A DNA stretch of 64,000 nucleotides from Verrucomicrobiota bacterium (GTDB taxonomy: Bacteria; Verrucomicrobiota; Verrucomicrobiia; Limisphaerales; Fontisphaeraceae): assembly GCA_037139415.1 (NCBI GenBank), contig JBAXGN010000004.1:20696-84695 (forward strand), in the 5' to 3' direction. Below, piece after piece: positions 9,285 through 18,020 of the stretch. The position numbers and the translations under genes were made by a program. The notes under the pieces were generated by a model that searched no databases, had not been told where the DNA came from, and saw only the letters and a list, made by a program, of their open reading frames with translations. Numbering within the stretch: the first letter of the stretch is position 1; each line of letters starts with the position of its first letter.

Positions 9285-9319
9285 CCGCGATGAATGTCTC
9301 ATTCATCGCGGTTTTTCTT
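9285..9319 (+). terminator. Rho-independent terminator after the YceI gene
   Basis: Perfect 11-bp arms (CCGCGATGAAT at 9285-9295 and its complement at 9301-9311) with a 5-nt loop are followed directly by TTTTTCTTT. It sits 46 bp after the YceI stop codon. Confidence 0.93.
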
Positions 9320-9462
9320 TGGAGAAGGGCATCATGCGGTGGCTATGTCGCTTTGAATGGTTCATGCACCTGATCGTACGTTTATTTCAGGCGGACAACC
9401 AAGGTTGGAAACCAAAACCATAGTTATCGGCTCCAAAGCGCTTTACCATCCTTGACGGGCTT

Positions 9463-9480
9463 GTCAGGGAAATCCCTGAC
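9463..9480. promoter_or_regulatory. Short palindrome upstream of the glycan gene run
   Basis: GTCAGGGA, two bases, then TCCCTGAC form an 8+8 bp dyad about 60 bp before the first gene of the 9540-17703 run. Its place between a terminator and the first start codon suits an operator, but no cognate regulator can be named. A GxCAGGA-like half site may recur near 9500. Confidence 0.35.
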
Positions 9481-9539
9481 ACAGTTAGCGGCATCTTCCT
9501 GACTGCCGGGAGAATCTCATATATGGCACTGTCTGCACA

Positions 9540-10124
9540 GTGAACCATTCAATCACCAACACGAGTGAGCCAGGAAACGCGTTAAACGCCGGACCATCTG
9601 GGGGCACCCAGGAACAGAATGCCATGGATAAGCTGGTGGTGACGTGCCAGCAAGGCGCGCCAACCGCACAAGCACTGGAAGATAAAACGCAACGGCTGTT
9701 GATCACCATTGCCTATCAGGATGAATTGACGCGCGCATGGGCAGCCACCGTTTGCGCCCGGGTGACGGAATTGGTGGGCGGCGACCATGCGGAGATTCAT
9801 TGGTGGCACGTACCTGACGCAAAACTTTATGAAATTTCCACAACGGCGATAAAAGCAGCAGCAGCAGCAGATATTATCGTGGTTTCCGTATATGGAGAGA
9901 ATAAATGGCCCGTATCGCTTTGCGCCTGGGTGGACCACTGGGTGGCATTACGAACCGTAACGGGGGGGACCATGCTGGCGCTCGTCACCGTCTCCGACCC
10001 GCCACACGTTCATTTTGATGCGGTATCGGAATATTTGCGCGCGGTGGCGGACAAGGCGCATCTGGAATTTTGTTCCGAGTTTCGCAAGCATCCCGCTTCC
10101 AACGCCCATTCAAATAATACGTAG
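9540..10124 (+). CDS. Protein of unknown function at the head of a glycosyltransferase gene run
   Basis: The 194-residue product has no signal peptide or membrane segment. The first 30 residues look disordered. The rest appears alpha/beta: LLITIAYQDELTRAWAATVC, then AAAAADIIVVSVYG, then GGTMLALVTVSDPP. The alternation of a basic/acidic helix with buried strands suggests a small Rossmann-like or response-regulator-like fold, but no family is recognised. The GTG at 9540 is the upstream start; the ATG at 9624 (MDKLVV) is an alternative. The stop is 4 bp before the next start, so it is probably co-transcribed with the glycosyltransferase. Confidence 0.65.
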   Translation: MNHSITNTSEPGNALNAGPSGGTQEQNAMDKLVVTCQQGAPTAQALEDKTQRLLITIAYQDELTRAWAATVCARVTELVGGDHAEIHWWHVPDAKLYEISTTAIKAAAAADIIVVSVYGENKWPVSLCAWVDHWVALRTVTGGTMLALVTVSDPPHVHFDAVSEYLRAVADKAHLEFCSEFRKHPASNAHSNNT

Positions 10125-10128
10125 TAGT

Positions 10129-11244
10129 ATGAAATACACCAACGAACAACCCCGCTGGAATCCAGAACATCAGCCCCCCCCTCCCATTGGGTTCAATGAG
10201 CCAGAATCTCCGCTGCCACTTGTCTCGGTAGTCATTCCGGTGTTCAACGCCGAGGGGAGCATCGAATCGCTTTGTGATCGATTGATTGACGAGCTAACCG
10301 GGTTCTGGCGCATTCAAATCGTGCTGGTGGATGATGGCAGCACGGATCGCTCGGCGGCGGCGTGCCAACGATTGCGCGAGACGCATGGCGAACGGATTAC
10401 CTTTATCCAACTTGCGCGGAATTTTGGCGAACACAACGCGGTGATGGCCGGACTGAACTACGCGGATGGCGACTACTGTGTCATCATGGATGATGATTTT
10501 CAAAATCCACCTTCCGAGGTGCATAAAATGCTGGTGGAAATTGCCAAGGGGTATGATGTGGTGTATTCCCGCTATCAGGAAAAAATGCATCATCCGTTCA
10601 GAAACCTGGCCAGTCGCCTGCACAACCGCATGGCGAGTTGGGTCCTGAATAAGCCGGCCGACCTGTATTTATCCAGCTTCAAAGTCATGTCCCGCTTTGT
10701 GGTTCAACAGGTCATTCAATACACCGGCCCCGATCCTTATCTGGATGCGATTATTTTGCGCACCACCCGCAATATTGGCGCGGTCACAGTTCAGCACCAC
10801 AACCGCCAGCAGGGGGAATCCGGCTACACGCTGGCCAAACTGGTATCGCTTTGGGGAAATATGGTGGTCGCCTTCAGTTTATACCCGTTGCGGCTGGTGG
10901 GCACCTTTGGCTTCATCATGGCGGCGCTGGGGCTGTTGTATGGTCTTTACACCTTGGTTATTTGGGCCATTCCGGACATCCCGGAGCCCGGCGAGTATCA
11001 AAAGCTGAATGCGTCAATGTGGTTCTTTCGCGGATGCACCCTGCTGGTCATGAGTATTGTGGGGGAATACGTGGGGCGCATTTACATGCATCTGAACAGC
11101 GCACCGCAATACATCATCCGGCAGATGCTATCAGGACCGGTGCGCAACGGGGCCCGATTTTCCGCGAAACCCATGGTCGCGCGAGTGAATGGCAAATCCC
11201 GCAAGGAGGCCGCCATCGTCGGCGAAAGCGTATTATGCCATTGA
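10129..11244 (+). CDS. GT2 glycosyltransferase, dolichol/undecaprenyl-phosphate sugar transferase type
   Basis: About 371 residues from the ATG at 10129; an upstream in-frame extension would overlap the preceding gene. The GT-A fold shows VSVVIPVFNAEGS, then VLVDDGSTDRS, then the metal-binding acidic cluster VIMDDDFQNPP. Two hydrophobic helices near the C-terminus (FSLYPLRLVGTFGFIMAALG and a segment around GCTLLVMSIVGEYVG) match the ArnC/GtrB/DPM1-like class. Such enzymes load a sugar from a nucleotide donor onto a polyprenyl phosphate on the cytoplasmic side of the membrane. It overlaps the next gene by 10 bp. The donor sugar is unknown. Confidence 0.85.
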   Translation: MKYTNEQPRWNPEHQPPPPIGFNEPESPLPLVSVVIPVFNAEGSIESLCDRLIDELTGFWRIQIVLVDDGSTDRSAAACQRLRETHGERITFIQLARNFGEHNAVMAGLNYADGDYCVIMDDDFQNPPSEVHKMLVEIAKGYDVVYSRYQEKMHHPFRNLASRLHNRMASWVLNKPADLYLSSFKVMSRFVVQQVIQYTGPDPYLDAIILRTTRNIGAVTVQHHNRQQGESGYTLAKLVSLWGNMVVAFSLYPLRLVGTFGFIMAALGLLYGLYTLVIWAIPDIPEPGEYQKLNASMWFFRGCTLLVMSIVGEYVGRIYMHLNSAPQYIIRQMLSGPVRNGARFSAKPMVARVNGKSRKEAAIVGESVLCH

Positions 11245-12242
11245 GCCTGGAGAACTTGATGGCGCGGGAGTTTTCCGAACGGAGAGTGCTAATCACCGGC
11301 GGGTTGGGCTTCATCGGTTCAAGTCTGGCCCGCCGGTTGGCCGCGCATGAGGTCCGGATCACGTTAGTGGACAGCCTGATTCCCGAATATGGTGGCAATC
11401 TGTTCAACCTGGCCGGCATTGAGGACCGCGTGCTGGTCAATATCTCGGACGTGCGGGACGAACATAGCCTGTCATACCTGGTGCGCGGACAGGATTTCCT
11501 ATTCAATCTGGCGGGACAAACCAGCCATCTGGATTCGATGCATGATCCTTACACGGACATGGAAATTAATTGTCGCGCTCAACTATCCATCCTCGAAGCG
11601 TGCCGCAAATACAACCCCGGCATCCGGGTGGTCTTTGCCAGCACGCGCCAAGTCTATGGCGAACCCGACTATCTGCCGGTGGATGAAAAACATATCCTGC
11701 GCCCGGTGGACGTGAATGGCATCAATAAAATGGCCGGCGAGTGGTATCACATTCTCTATCACCGGCGTTACGGACTAACGACAAGCGCGTTGCGCCTTAC
11801 CAATACGTATGGTCCGCGCATGCGCGTCAAAGATGCCCGACAGACATTCTTGGGATTATGGATTCGGCAGTTGCTGGAAGGACAATCCTTTGAGGTTTGG
11901 GAAGGCCAGCAGCAGCGCGATTTTACCTATGTGGATGACGCGGTGGATGCGCTGCTCATGGCGATTATCAGTAACCAAGCCACGGGACAAATTTTCAACC
12001 TGGGCGGCGACCAAGTGATCAACTTGCAGGAACTGGCCGAAATGTTGGTGCGGATTAATTCCGGCGGCAACTTCGTGCAATGCGCGTTTCCCCCCGAGCG
12101 AAAGCAGATTGACGTGGGCAATTACTATGCCGACTTCAGCCTGATCCGTAAGGTGCTGGGGTGGCAACCACACGTTCCACTCCCGAAGGGGCTGGCGCTT
12201 ACACTGGACTTTTTCCGGGCCAACTTGAACCAGTATGTTTGA
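11235..12242 (+). CDS. Extended-SDR NAD-dependent epimerase/dehydratase-like protein with altered active site
   Basis: A 335-residue protein from the ATG at 11235; the ATG at 11259 is possible. The NAD-binding motif TGGLGFIG is at residues 21-28, and FNLAGQTSHLDSM and VFASTRQVYGEP follow as in nucleotide-sugar epimerases. The normal YxxxK catalytic pair reads N161-G-I-N-K165, so the catalytic tyrosine is replaced by asparagine while the lysine stays. The C-terminal half (RDFTYVDDAVDALLMAI, FNLGGDQVINLQELAEML) is intact. It may act on a nucleotide sugar by a different mechanism or bind without catalysis. It overlaps both neighbours and belongs to the same transcript. Confidence 0.8.
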   Translation: MPLSLENLMAREFSERRVLITGGLGFIGSSLARRLAAHEVRITLVDSLIPEYGGNLFNLAGIEDRVLVNISDVRDEHSLSYLVRGQDFLFNLAGQTSHLDSMHDPYTDMEINCRAQLSILEACRKYNPGIRVVFASTRQVYGEPDYLPVDEKHILRPVDVNGINKMAGEWYHILYHRRYGLTTSALRLTNTYGPRMRVKDARQTFLGLWIRQLLEGQSFEVWEGQQQRDFTYVDDAVDALLMAIISNQATGQIFNLGGDQVINLQELAEMLVRINSGGNFVQCAFPPERKQIDVGNYYADFSLIRKVLGWQPHVPLPKGLALTLDFFRANLNQYV

Positions 12243-14421
12243 GCGCAGGAAGACCAAACATCCCGCCAGTGTGCAGTCGGCACCCGCGCAAGTGGAGACC
12301 GCCACCCCAGGGTTTTTAACCGATCTCCGCGCGGTGCTGATTCCTGAACGGAAATGGCATTATGCGTTTCATGGGGTGGTGATTTTAACCGCGCTGGCGT
12401 ATTGGATCGGGTCATTCGTGCGCTGGCCCGAGGCATCCTGGGCGGAAATCATCATGTATCGGCATCAGGGTGATAATCAGGTCTGGCCGGTTATTACCGC
12501 CCTGAGCCAGCTCAATTTTGGGGATCCCGCTGATGTTGTCAACCATGGGAAAGGGATCGCTGGTACCCAGGTGGTGATCTTGTTGCCGAACGCGCTGGCC
12601 TATGCCGTATTTGGAGAGGCCGGCTACATGGTGGCGGACGTGCTGCTATCGCTGGTATATTTTCTTTCCGTGGTGCTGTTGTTGCGCCAGTGTCGCTTTG
12701 GCAAATTCAGTAGTTTGTTACTCGGGACGCTCCTGGCCACCGGCGCGCTTCAGGCATTGTGCGGCAAGTTGGGTGGCAGCCTGGCCGAATTGGTAAAACT
12801 GTTTAACACCACCGCCATGGAATGGTCCTTTCCCGCGCTGTTGGATCTGCATATTTTTGCCAAACGCATCCCACGCCCCATGGGCACAGAACCATTCGTG
12901 GTACTGGCGCTCTACTGGATGGTTCGGCAATGGCACGAGTTGCACCTGCCATCCGTGAAACAGGGGATCGCCGTGGGCGCTTTGCTGGTCTTATTGGTTC
13001 AGGGCGACCCGTATTCAGTTTCTGCACTGGGTTTGTTGCTGCTCGGAGTGCTCACTCGCACCATGCTGGCCAACCATGGCCGCGGTCCATGGCGGTTCCT
13101 TGGGGGAGCCATGCTCGGGGCATTGCTGTTCGGTTGGTATTTTCTGATGCAACGCTATTTTGAAAGTCCGGACAGCGCGTTGCGCATTGGGATGGCCACC
13201 TATTCGCGGTCAAAACTCTGGCTGCTGCCCGGCTATGCGCCCTGGTTGCGTTTAGGGGTTGTATGTCTGCTGGCCAGTTGTGTCATTTGGGCGGCCCGAA
13301 CGTTGATCCACCGCACCAAGGTGACCGGAGAAGATCGCGATCAGCCTGGCAGTGGAACACCAACCGACCACCGGAAACCTGCGGAAGGGGATGCAGGTTC
13401 CACGCCGCTGCCCACAACCATGGAAAACTATCAGGCAGAGCGCGATCTCGCGCTGTTCTGTCTCAGCATGGTCGTTGCAGCGTGGTTGGCGCAGCCCGTC
13501 CAATTATTCCTGCTCGGTACCAGCACTCAGATCTACCATTATCTCATTGCCACACTCCCGCTCTTTTATTCGTATGCATTATTGATCCTGGCGGGGCGGC
13601 TGGTCACAGTATGCACCCCGCGCGAATTGGCGGGCTGGCTGGATCGGTTTGGCCATGCACCGGGGGGGCCGGGGGCGTGCGTGGTGGGGGCAATGCTGGC
13701 GATGACAGTGTTGTTGGGCAGCGAGAGTGCGTTGGCGGCGGTGGGGTTCACCAAACTTTCCCGCCAGGAAACCGTGGTTCCCTGGGCGGATTCAGGAAAT
13801 CGTTATCGGGAAAATTTCCGGGCGTTGGACCGTGAGTTCAGGGTGAACCCGGAATTGCAGCGAACCCGCTCGTTCGCCACTTTTTGTAATGAGGTGTACT
13901 TTCTGCTCACGGCGTTTCATGACAAACGAACCTTCCTGCCCGATAACGCCTATTCCACGTTAAGCGACGCGGAACTGGAACACCGGCTTTGCGAAGTGCT
14001 GAAGATATTCAGCTTAAGTCCGGAGTGTTTTGGAGCGTTCATCGAGCAAAATCATGTCATGAACTATTGGCTGGGATGCGCCAAATATTGGTGTACCATG
14101 GATTATAAATTTTCCCGGGAAGAAGATTATTCCACCGCCGCACTGGAGGTGGTGAAAAAAATGCCGAGCCAATCCCCGTTTTTACTGGTCATGCCGCGCA
14201 GCGAAAACGAGCGATTGGTCAATAAGTACGCTTCGATTTTATATAATGAAACCAAAATTGCCGATTGTCCCGACGTGTTCATTCTGACCATCCAAGAACT
14301 AAAGTCAGGGCTGATACCCACCACCAATATGTACCAGCTCGCCTATTCCAATGAAATCTTCCTGGCGTACACCAGAGTGATACACGAGGGAACGTATCGA
14401 GCACGCCCACCCAAACCATGA
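12235..14421 (+). CDS. Large polytopic membrane protein, unknown function
   Basis: A 728-residue protein with about ten hydrophobic segments. Examples are FHGVVILTALAYWIG (about residue 45), YFLSVVLLLR (about 145), QGIAVGALLVLLVQG and LGALLFGWYFLMQ. A charged, proline-rich cytoplasmic-type loop lies around residues 365-400. The last roughly 200 residues are soluble and probably face outward. The layout (N-terminal membrane array plus C-terminal soluble domain) resembles PMT-type/GT-C glycosyltransferases, but I see no clear catalytic DE motif in the first loop. Its place after a polyprenyl-phosphate sugar transferase fits a lipid-linked glycan enzyme or flippase; that is inference. It overlaps the epimerase gene by 8 bp. 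Confidence 0.72.
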   Translation: MFERRKTKHPASVQSAPAQVETATPGFLTDLRAVLIPERKWHYAFHGVVILTALAYWIGSFVRWPEASWAEIIMYRHQGDNQVWPVITALSQLNFGDPADVVNHGKGIAGTQVVILLPNALAYAVFGEAGYMVADVLLSLVYFLSVVLLLRQCRFGKFSSLLLGTLLATGALQALCGKLGGSLAELVKLFNTTAMEWSFPALLDLHIFAKRIPRPMGTEPFVVLALYWMVRQWHELHLPSVKQGIAVGALLVLLVQGDPYSVSALGLLLLGVLTRTMLANHGRGPWRFLGGAMLGALLFGWYFLMQRYFESPDSALRIGMATYSRSKLWLLPGYAPWLRLGVVCLLASCVIWAARTLIHRTKVTGEDRDQPGSGTPTDHRKPAEGDAGSTPLPTTMENYQAERDLALFCLSMVVAAWLAQPVQLFLLGTSTQIYHYLIATLPLFYSYALLILAGRLVTVCTPRELAGWLDRFGHAPGGPGACVVGAMLAMTVLLGSESALAAVGFTKLSRQETVVPWADSGNRYRENFRALDREFRVNPELQRTRSFATFCNEVYFLLTAFHDKRTFLPDNAYSTLSDAELEHRLCEVLKIFSLSPECFGAFIEQNHVMNYWLGCAKYWCTMDYKFSREEDYSTAALEVVKKMPSQSPFLLVMPRSENERLVNKYASILYNETKIADCPDVFILTIQELKSGLIPTTNMYQLAYSNEIFLAYTRVIHEGTYRARPPKP

Positions 14422-14531
14422 AACCTGAACTCCAGATGCCCGCCAGCCTCACAGTCCGGCCATCCGCCAAAAACCGGGCGTGGGTGGCCGATTTAGCCCG
14501 AGTGTTTGTTATGGACGGTGCCACATGCTAA
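14418..14531 (+). CDS. Possible 37-residue ORF bridging two genes
   Basis: The ATG overlaps the stop of the membrane-protein gene (ATGA at 14418-14421) and the TAA overlaps the start of the methyltransferase gene (ATGCTAA at 14525-14531). The peptide begins MKPELQMPASLTVRPSAK and has no membrane segment. The double overlap is what a translational-coupling relay would look like, but a peptide this short may be only a spacer. Confidence 0.35.
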   Translation: MKPELQMPASLTVRPSAKNRAWVADLARVFVMDGATC

Positions 14532-15328
14532 ACCGCCCGGAAGAATATCAGAAAATGGCGCGAGTCGAAGGCGACCTATGGTGGTATCGCGCACTCCATC
14601 AGCAGGTCGCGGACGCATTGGACGCCTGTCCAAGCCGGTTCGCCACCCGGATTGTGGATGCCGGTTGCGGCACGGGAGGCTTATTATTATTTCTGCAACA
14701 TCAAGGCTATCGGTACATGCAAGGTTGCGATATTTCTCCCGAGGCCGTTCGGATCTGCCGACAACGAGGATTGCCAGTGGAACAGCGGGATTTGCGCGAA
14801 CTTGGCCAGTTCTGGCCGGGAACAAAGGCCGAAGCGCTGATCAGCACTGACACATTGTATTTTTTTTCACGCGAGGAACAAATGACGGTGATCCGGCAGC
14901 TTCACGAAGCGCTGTCTCCCGGTGGTTTATTGATCATGAACCTGCCCGCCTTGGCGGCATTCCGAGGTGCCCACGACCGGTGCGTGGGTATTCAGCAACG
15001 GTTCACCCGGCGAGACGTGATCCGGTTGTTCCCCCCATCCCGCTTTGAACGGGTGCAGGCACGCTTTTGGCCGTGCCTCGTATCGCCTGGGATTTTTATG
15101 GCACGCGCTTGGCAGCGGCTTCGGCTTCGTTGCCTGCCGGACCAGGAAGCGCAATCAGACCTGGATTTGCCACCAAGCTGGCTAAACCGTTGGTTGGAAC
15201 GAGTGACGCGATTGGAGAATGCCTGGTTTCCCTGGAAACCGTTTGGCAGTTCGCTGTTTGTGACGGCACAAAAGCTTTCCAAATGCGTTTCAATAAATCC
15301 GACTGTAAAGCCGTCCAACCTGCCATGA
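14525..15328 (+). CDS. Class I SAM-dependent methyltransferase
   Basis: A 267-residue cytoplasmic enzyme starting at the ATG at 14525 (MLNRPEEYQKMARVEGD). Motif I, IVDAGCGTGGLLLFL, binds S-adenosylmethionine near residues 43-57. The next acidic strand is MQGCDISPEAV, and a later strand is AEALISTDTLYFF. The C-terminal quarter (RAWQRLRLRCLPDQ) is basic and may touch the membrane. Fold and place in the gene run suggest methylation of a sugar or lipid-linked intermediate. The ATG of the next gene overlaps this stop (ATGA at 15325). Confidence 0.82.
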   Translation: MLNRPEEYQKMARVEGDLWWYRALHQQVADALDACPSRFATRIVDAGCGTGGLLLFLQHQGYRYMQGCDISPEAVRICRQRGLPVEQRDLRELGQFWPGTKAEALISTDTLYFFSREEQMTVIRQLHEALSPGGLLIMNLPALAAFRGAHDRCVGIQQRFTRRDVIRLFPPSRFERVQARFWPCLVSPGIFMARAWQRLRLRCLPDQEAQSDLDLPPSWLNRWLERVTRLENAWFPWKPFGSSLFVTAQKLSKCVSINPTVKPSNLP

Positions 15329-17040
15329 TGAATGCAGTACAATCTGGCGCGGCGCCGCCGCCGAAAGAGCCCGCGTTATGGATTTACCCGATCAAAAATT
15401 TGGGCGTGGCGATAATTTTCTGGCTGTTTGGGTTGTCGGGATACGTGCTGTCGCAAGCCAGTTCGGGAGTGACTCCCATCTGGTCGCCTATGGGCATCGG
15501 GGTCGCCATCGTTATCCTTTCCGGATATCGCTTCTGGCCGGGAATTTACGTGGGTGCCTTGATGGCGGATTTGGAAATTTCCCGGAATCCAGCCTTATCC
15601 TTCCTGCTCGCCGGAGGCAAGGTGATGGAATGCCTGCTGGCGGCCTGGATGGTGAACCGGTTCGCCAACGGACGGAAATTCTATTTACATCCGTGGGACA
15701 TCGTGAAATTTGCAGTGCTCGCAGGGATGCTATGCCCTTTGGTGAGTCCGCCGGTCGGCGTGCAATATCCTTCGCTGCAGCACTATATTTTCTGGGCGGG
15801 GCGTGCGTATAGTTGGTTGAGTTGTTGGCTGGGTGAGGTGGTCAGCGTGCTGGTATTCACACCGCTCATTGTCATCTGGAGGGACAGCCCGCGCCATGCC
15901 TGGCTTCGCCGCCAGAGGCTGGAATACGTATTGCTCCTCAGCCTGCTGATCCTGTTTGGGGAAGTCGTCTTTGGCGATTTCCTGCCCCCCGAGGCGCGGG
16001 CCTATTGGATGCCCAATTTTTGCCTGCCGTTTTTACTGTGGGCGGCGTTTCGCTTTGGTCCGCGCGAAACGATCATTACGACCTTTGTCCTGGGGGCACT
16101 GGCGTTATGGGGAACGTTTCACGGATACGGCTATTTTGCCAAGGCGCAGCCGGCGGAGTCGCTGCTGGTATTCCAGGTTTTCCTGGCGGTGAACTCGATT
16201 CTGGCATTGTTGGTGGCCGCCATTATTGTCCAGCGCAACCAGATTCGCGAGGATCTGCGCCAGGCGCGCGATGAGTTGGAGATCCGGGTGCAGCAACGCA
16301 CCAATGAATTATCCGAAACCAACCGCCTCTTGGAGAAAGAAATGGTGCGGCGGCAACAGGCGCAAGATGCCCACTCGCAAGCCTTGCGCCGCTTGGTGGA
16401 AGTGCAGGAAATCGAGCGCCGCCGGATTTCGCACGAGTTGCACGATCGCATGGGCCAGGAGTTGACCGCCATCAAGCTCTCCCTGAAAATGCTCAATAAG
16501 CAGACGGGCATGGCCGAATCGGTACAGGCCGGCTTCCATCGGCTGGACGGGTTGGCGGATAGTCTGATGGTAACCGTGCATCGTTTGGCCTGGGAATTAC
16601 GTCCCGCCATTCTTGATGATTTCGGCCTGGATGTCGCGTTGCGACGCTATGTAACCGAGTGGGCCGGGCAAAATGGGGTGCAGGGGGATTTCCACAGTGA
16701 TGGAATGGAATCCGTGCGGCTGCCTGCCAAAGTCGAATCCATGCTGTACCGGATTACCCAGGAGGCCCTCACCAACATCAGCCGCCATGCCCGCGCCAAA
16801 CGCGTAAGCGTCCTGTTGGAACGCCGGCATAATCAACTTTCCTTGATTGTGGAAGATGATGGCTGTGGCTTTGACGCCGAAACGGTATTGAAAAGCACCG
16901 ACGTAAATATGAAGTTGGGGCTGATGGGAATGCAGGAGCGGGTCATGTTGGTGGGGGGGACTTTGGAGATTGAGTCCAGTCCAAGCCAGGGCACAACCTT
17001 GTTTGTCCGCGTTCCCCTGGACGCCCGGATGGTAGATTAA
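15325..17040 (+). CDS. MASE1-domain sensor histidine kinase, NarX/HisKA_3 type
   Basis: The 571-residue product starts at the ATG overlapping the methyltransferase stop. Residues about 20-300 form a MASE1-like integral membrane sensor with eight or so hydrophobic helices. One of them, SGVTPIWSPMGIGVAIVI, is the typical MASE1 start. A coiled linker runs from about 300 to 360. The phosphoacceptor is H373 in ERRRISHELHDRMGQE. The ATPase domain shows YRITQEALTNISRHA (N box), VEDDGCGFD (G1) and GLMGMQERV (G2). It very probably phosphorylates the regulator encoded 9 bp downstream. Being the tail of a glycan gene run suggests it senses a cell-envelope or small-molecule signal tied to that pathway. 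Confidence 0.9.
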   Translation: MMNAVQSGAAPPPKEPALWIYPIKNLGVAIIFWLFGLSGYVLSQASSGVTPIWSPMGIGVAIVILSGYRFWPGIYVGALMADLEISRNPALSFLLAGGKVMECLLAAWMVNRFANGRKFYLHPWDIVKFAVLAGMLCPLVSPPVGVQYPSLQHYIFWAGRAYSWLSCWLGEVVSVLVFTPLIVIWRDSPRHAWLRRQRLEYVLLLSLLILFGEVVFGDFLPPEARAYWMPNFCLPFLLWAAFRFGPRETIITTFVLGALALWGTFHGYGYFAKAQPAESLLVFQVFLAVNSILALLVAAIIVQRNQIREDLRQARDELEIRVQQRTNELSETNRLLEKEMVRRQQAQDAHSQALRRLVEVQEIERRRISHELHDRMGQELTAIKLSLKMLNKQTGMAESVQAGFHRLDGLADSLMVTVHRLAWELRPAILDDFGLDVALRRYVTEWAGQNGVQGDFHSDGMESVRLPAKVESMLYRITQEALTNISRHARAKRVSVLLERRHNQLSLIVEDDGCGFDAETVLKSTDVNMKLGLMGMQERVMLVGGTLEIESSPSQGTTLFVRVPLDARMVD

Positions 17041-17049
17041 CCCGTCACC

Positions 17050-17703
17050 ATGAAAAAAATTCACGTCATGCTGGCCGACGATCACCGCGTAGTCTGCGAA
17101 GGATTACGACTCTTGGTGAACAGTCAATCGGACATGCAGGTCGTCGGTGAAGCACAGAATGGCCGGGAAGCCGTGCAATTGGCCCGCAAACTTCAGCCGG
17201 ATGTGATCGTGATGGACCTCACCATGCCGGAATTGAACGGCTTGCAGGCCACGCAATTAATCAAGGACGAATTGCCGGGAATTAAAATTGTGGCCCTGAC
17301 CGTGCATGAGGATGAAACCTATCTGCGCCAACTGTGTCAGGCCAAAGCCAGCGGGTATGTGCTGAAGCGGTCAGCGGGCGATGAATTAGTCCAGGCGATT
17401 CGTACCGTCATGGAGGGCGGGCTTTATTTTGACCGCCAACTGGCAGGCAAGGCGTTGTCCAGTCAAGCCGGGGGCGGTTCCACCAATGGCGAGCCGGGCA
17501 CCGCCGAGCCCAGCGAACGGGAAAAAGAAGTGCTGATCCTCTATGCCTGGGGTTATAGCAATAAGGAAATCGGCGTCCGCCTGGGGCTAAGCGTAAAAAC
17601 CGTGGAGACTTACCGCGCCCGCATCGGTGAAAAACTCGGACTTCATAGCCGCACCGACATCGTCCGTTTTGCCCTGCGACAAGGATGGTTGAAAGAGAAC
17701 TGA
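17050..17703 (+). CDS. NarL/FixJ-type response regulator
   Basis: A 217-residue regulator. The receiver domain carries D10-D11, the phosphorylated D56 (VIVMDLTMPEL) and the lysine in GYVLKRSAG. A LuxR-type helix-turn-helix follows: REKEVLILYAWGYSNKEIG and LSVKTVETYRARIGEKL. It is encoded 9 bp after the kinase and is its evident partner, controlling transcription when phosphorylated. No binding site can be assigned, though the 9463 dyad upstream of the gene run is a candidate. Confidence 0.95.
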   Translation: MKKIHVMLADDHRVVCEGLRLLVNSQSDMQVVGEAQNGREAVQLARKLQPDVIVMDLTMPELNGLQATQLIKDELPGIKIVALTVHEDETYLRQLCQAKASGYVLKRSAGDELVQAIRTVMEGGLYFDRQLAGKALSSQAGGGSTNGEPGTAEPSEREKEVLILYAWGYSNKEIGVRLGLSVKTVETYRARIGEKLGLHSRTDIVRFALRQGWLKEN

Positions 17704-17890
17704 ATGCGCAGGGAACATGCGCGCCAGCGGTTGGCATCAATTCCTACTCGACCAGATGTCTCAGCATCGCGGCGACAGAGCGGTTCAGCGGGTAGTCAGT
17801 GCGTCCTTTTCGCGCAACCAAATAGCCAGACTGTTCAAGCTGCTACCCCGTCACCAAACCGGGCTGCGAGATGGCGGGGAGCCTAATCCC
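17704..17890 (+). other. Gap between the regulator and the ilvH remnant
   Basis: No gene or terminator hairpin is clear. The stretch near 17835-17890 has weak similarity to the region just past the ilvH stop at 21125-21180, for example CCCGTCA followed by a CAA-rich run. The duplication at 17891-17996 may therefore once have been longer. Only an alignment could confirm this. Confidence 0.35.
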
Positions 17891-17996
17891 CTAATTACGC
17901 GGGAGGGCGACTTTGCCGGTGCGAGTGAGGTCCTGGATGCCGAAGGCTTTCATGAGGTCCAGGAATTTGTCCACCTTGACTTCTCCGCCGGTGATT
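17891..17996 (-). pseudogene. ilvH: Displaced 3' end of ilvH (second copy)
   Basis: Bases 17898-17996 match 21188-21286 in the intact ilvH with 2 mismatches in 99 bp. Read on the minus strand it encodes the last 34 residues of IlvH ([19 protein letters not shown] onward to ALPRN) and its own TAG stop at 17891-17893. Only the final residue and the stop codon differ from the intact gene (H then TAA). No start or upstream part of ilvH is present. It has the same orientation as the intact gene and ends 24 bp from the TPR gene, so it forms the far boundary of the ATPase/TPR module. Confidence 0.88.
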
Positions 17997-18020
17997 CCGC
18001 AGGAATACTGTCGGCCAGCC

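Noticed and set aside
10851..11234. Upstream extension of the epimerase-like gene
   Set aside because: It lies inside the glycosyltransferase in another frame; the NAD-binding domain starts just after 11235.
15067..15324. Upstream extension of the MASE1 kinase
   Set aside because: It overlaps the methyltransferase in another frame; the ATGA junction at 15325 is the natural start.
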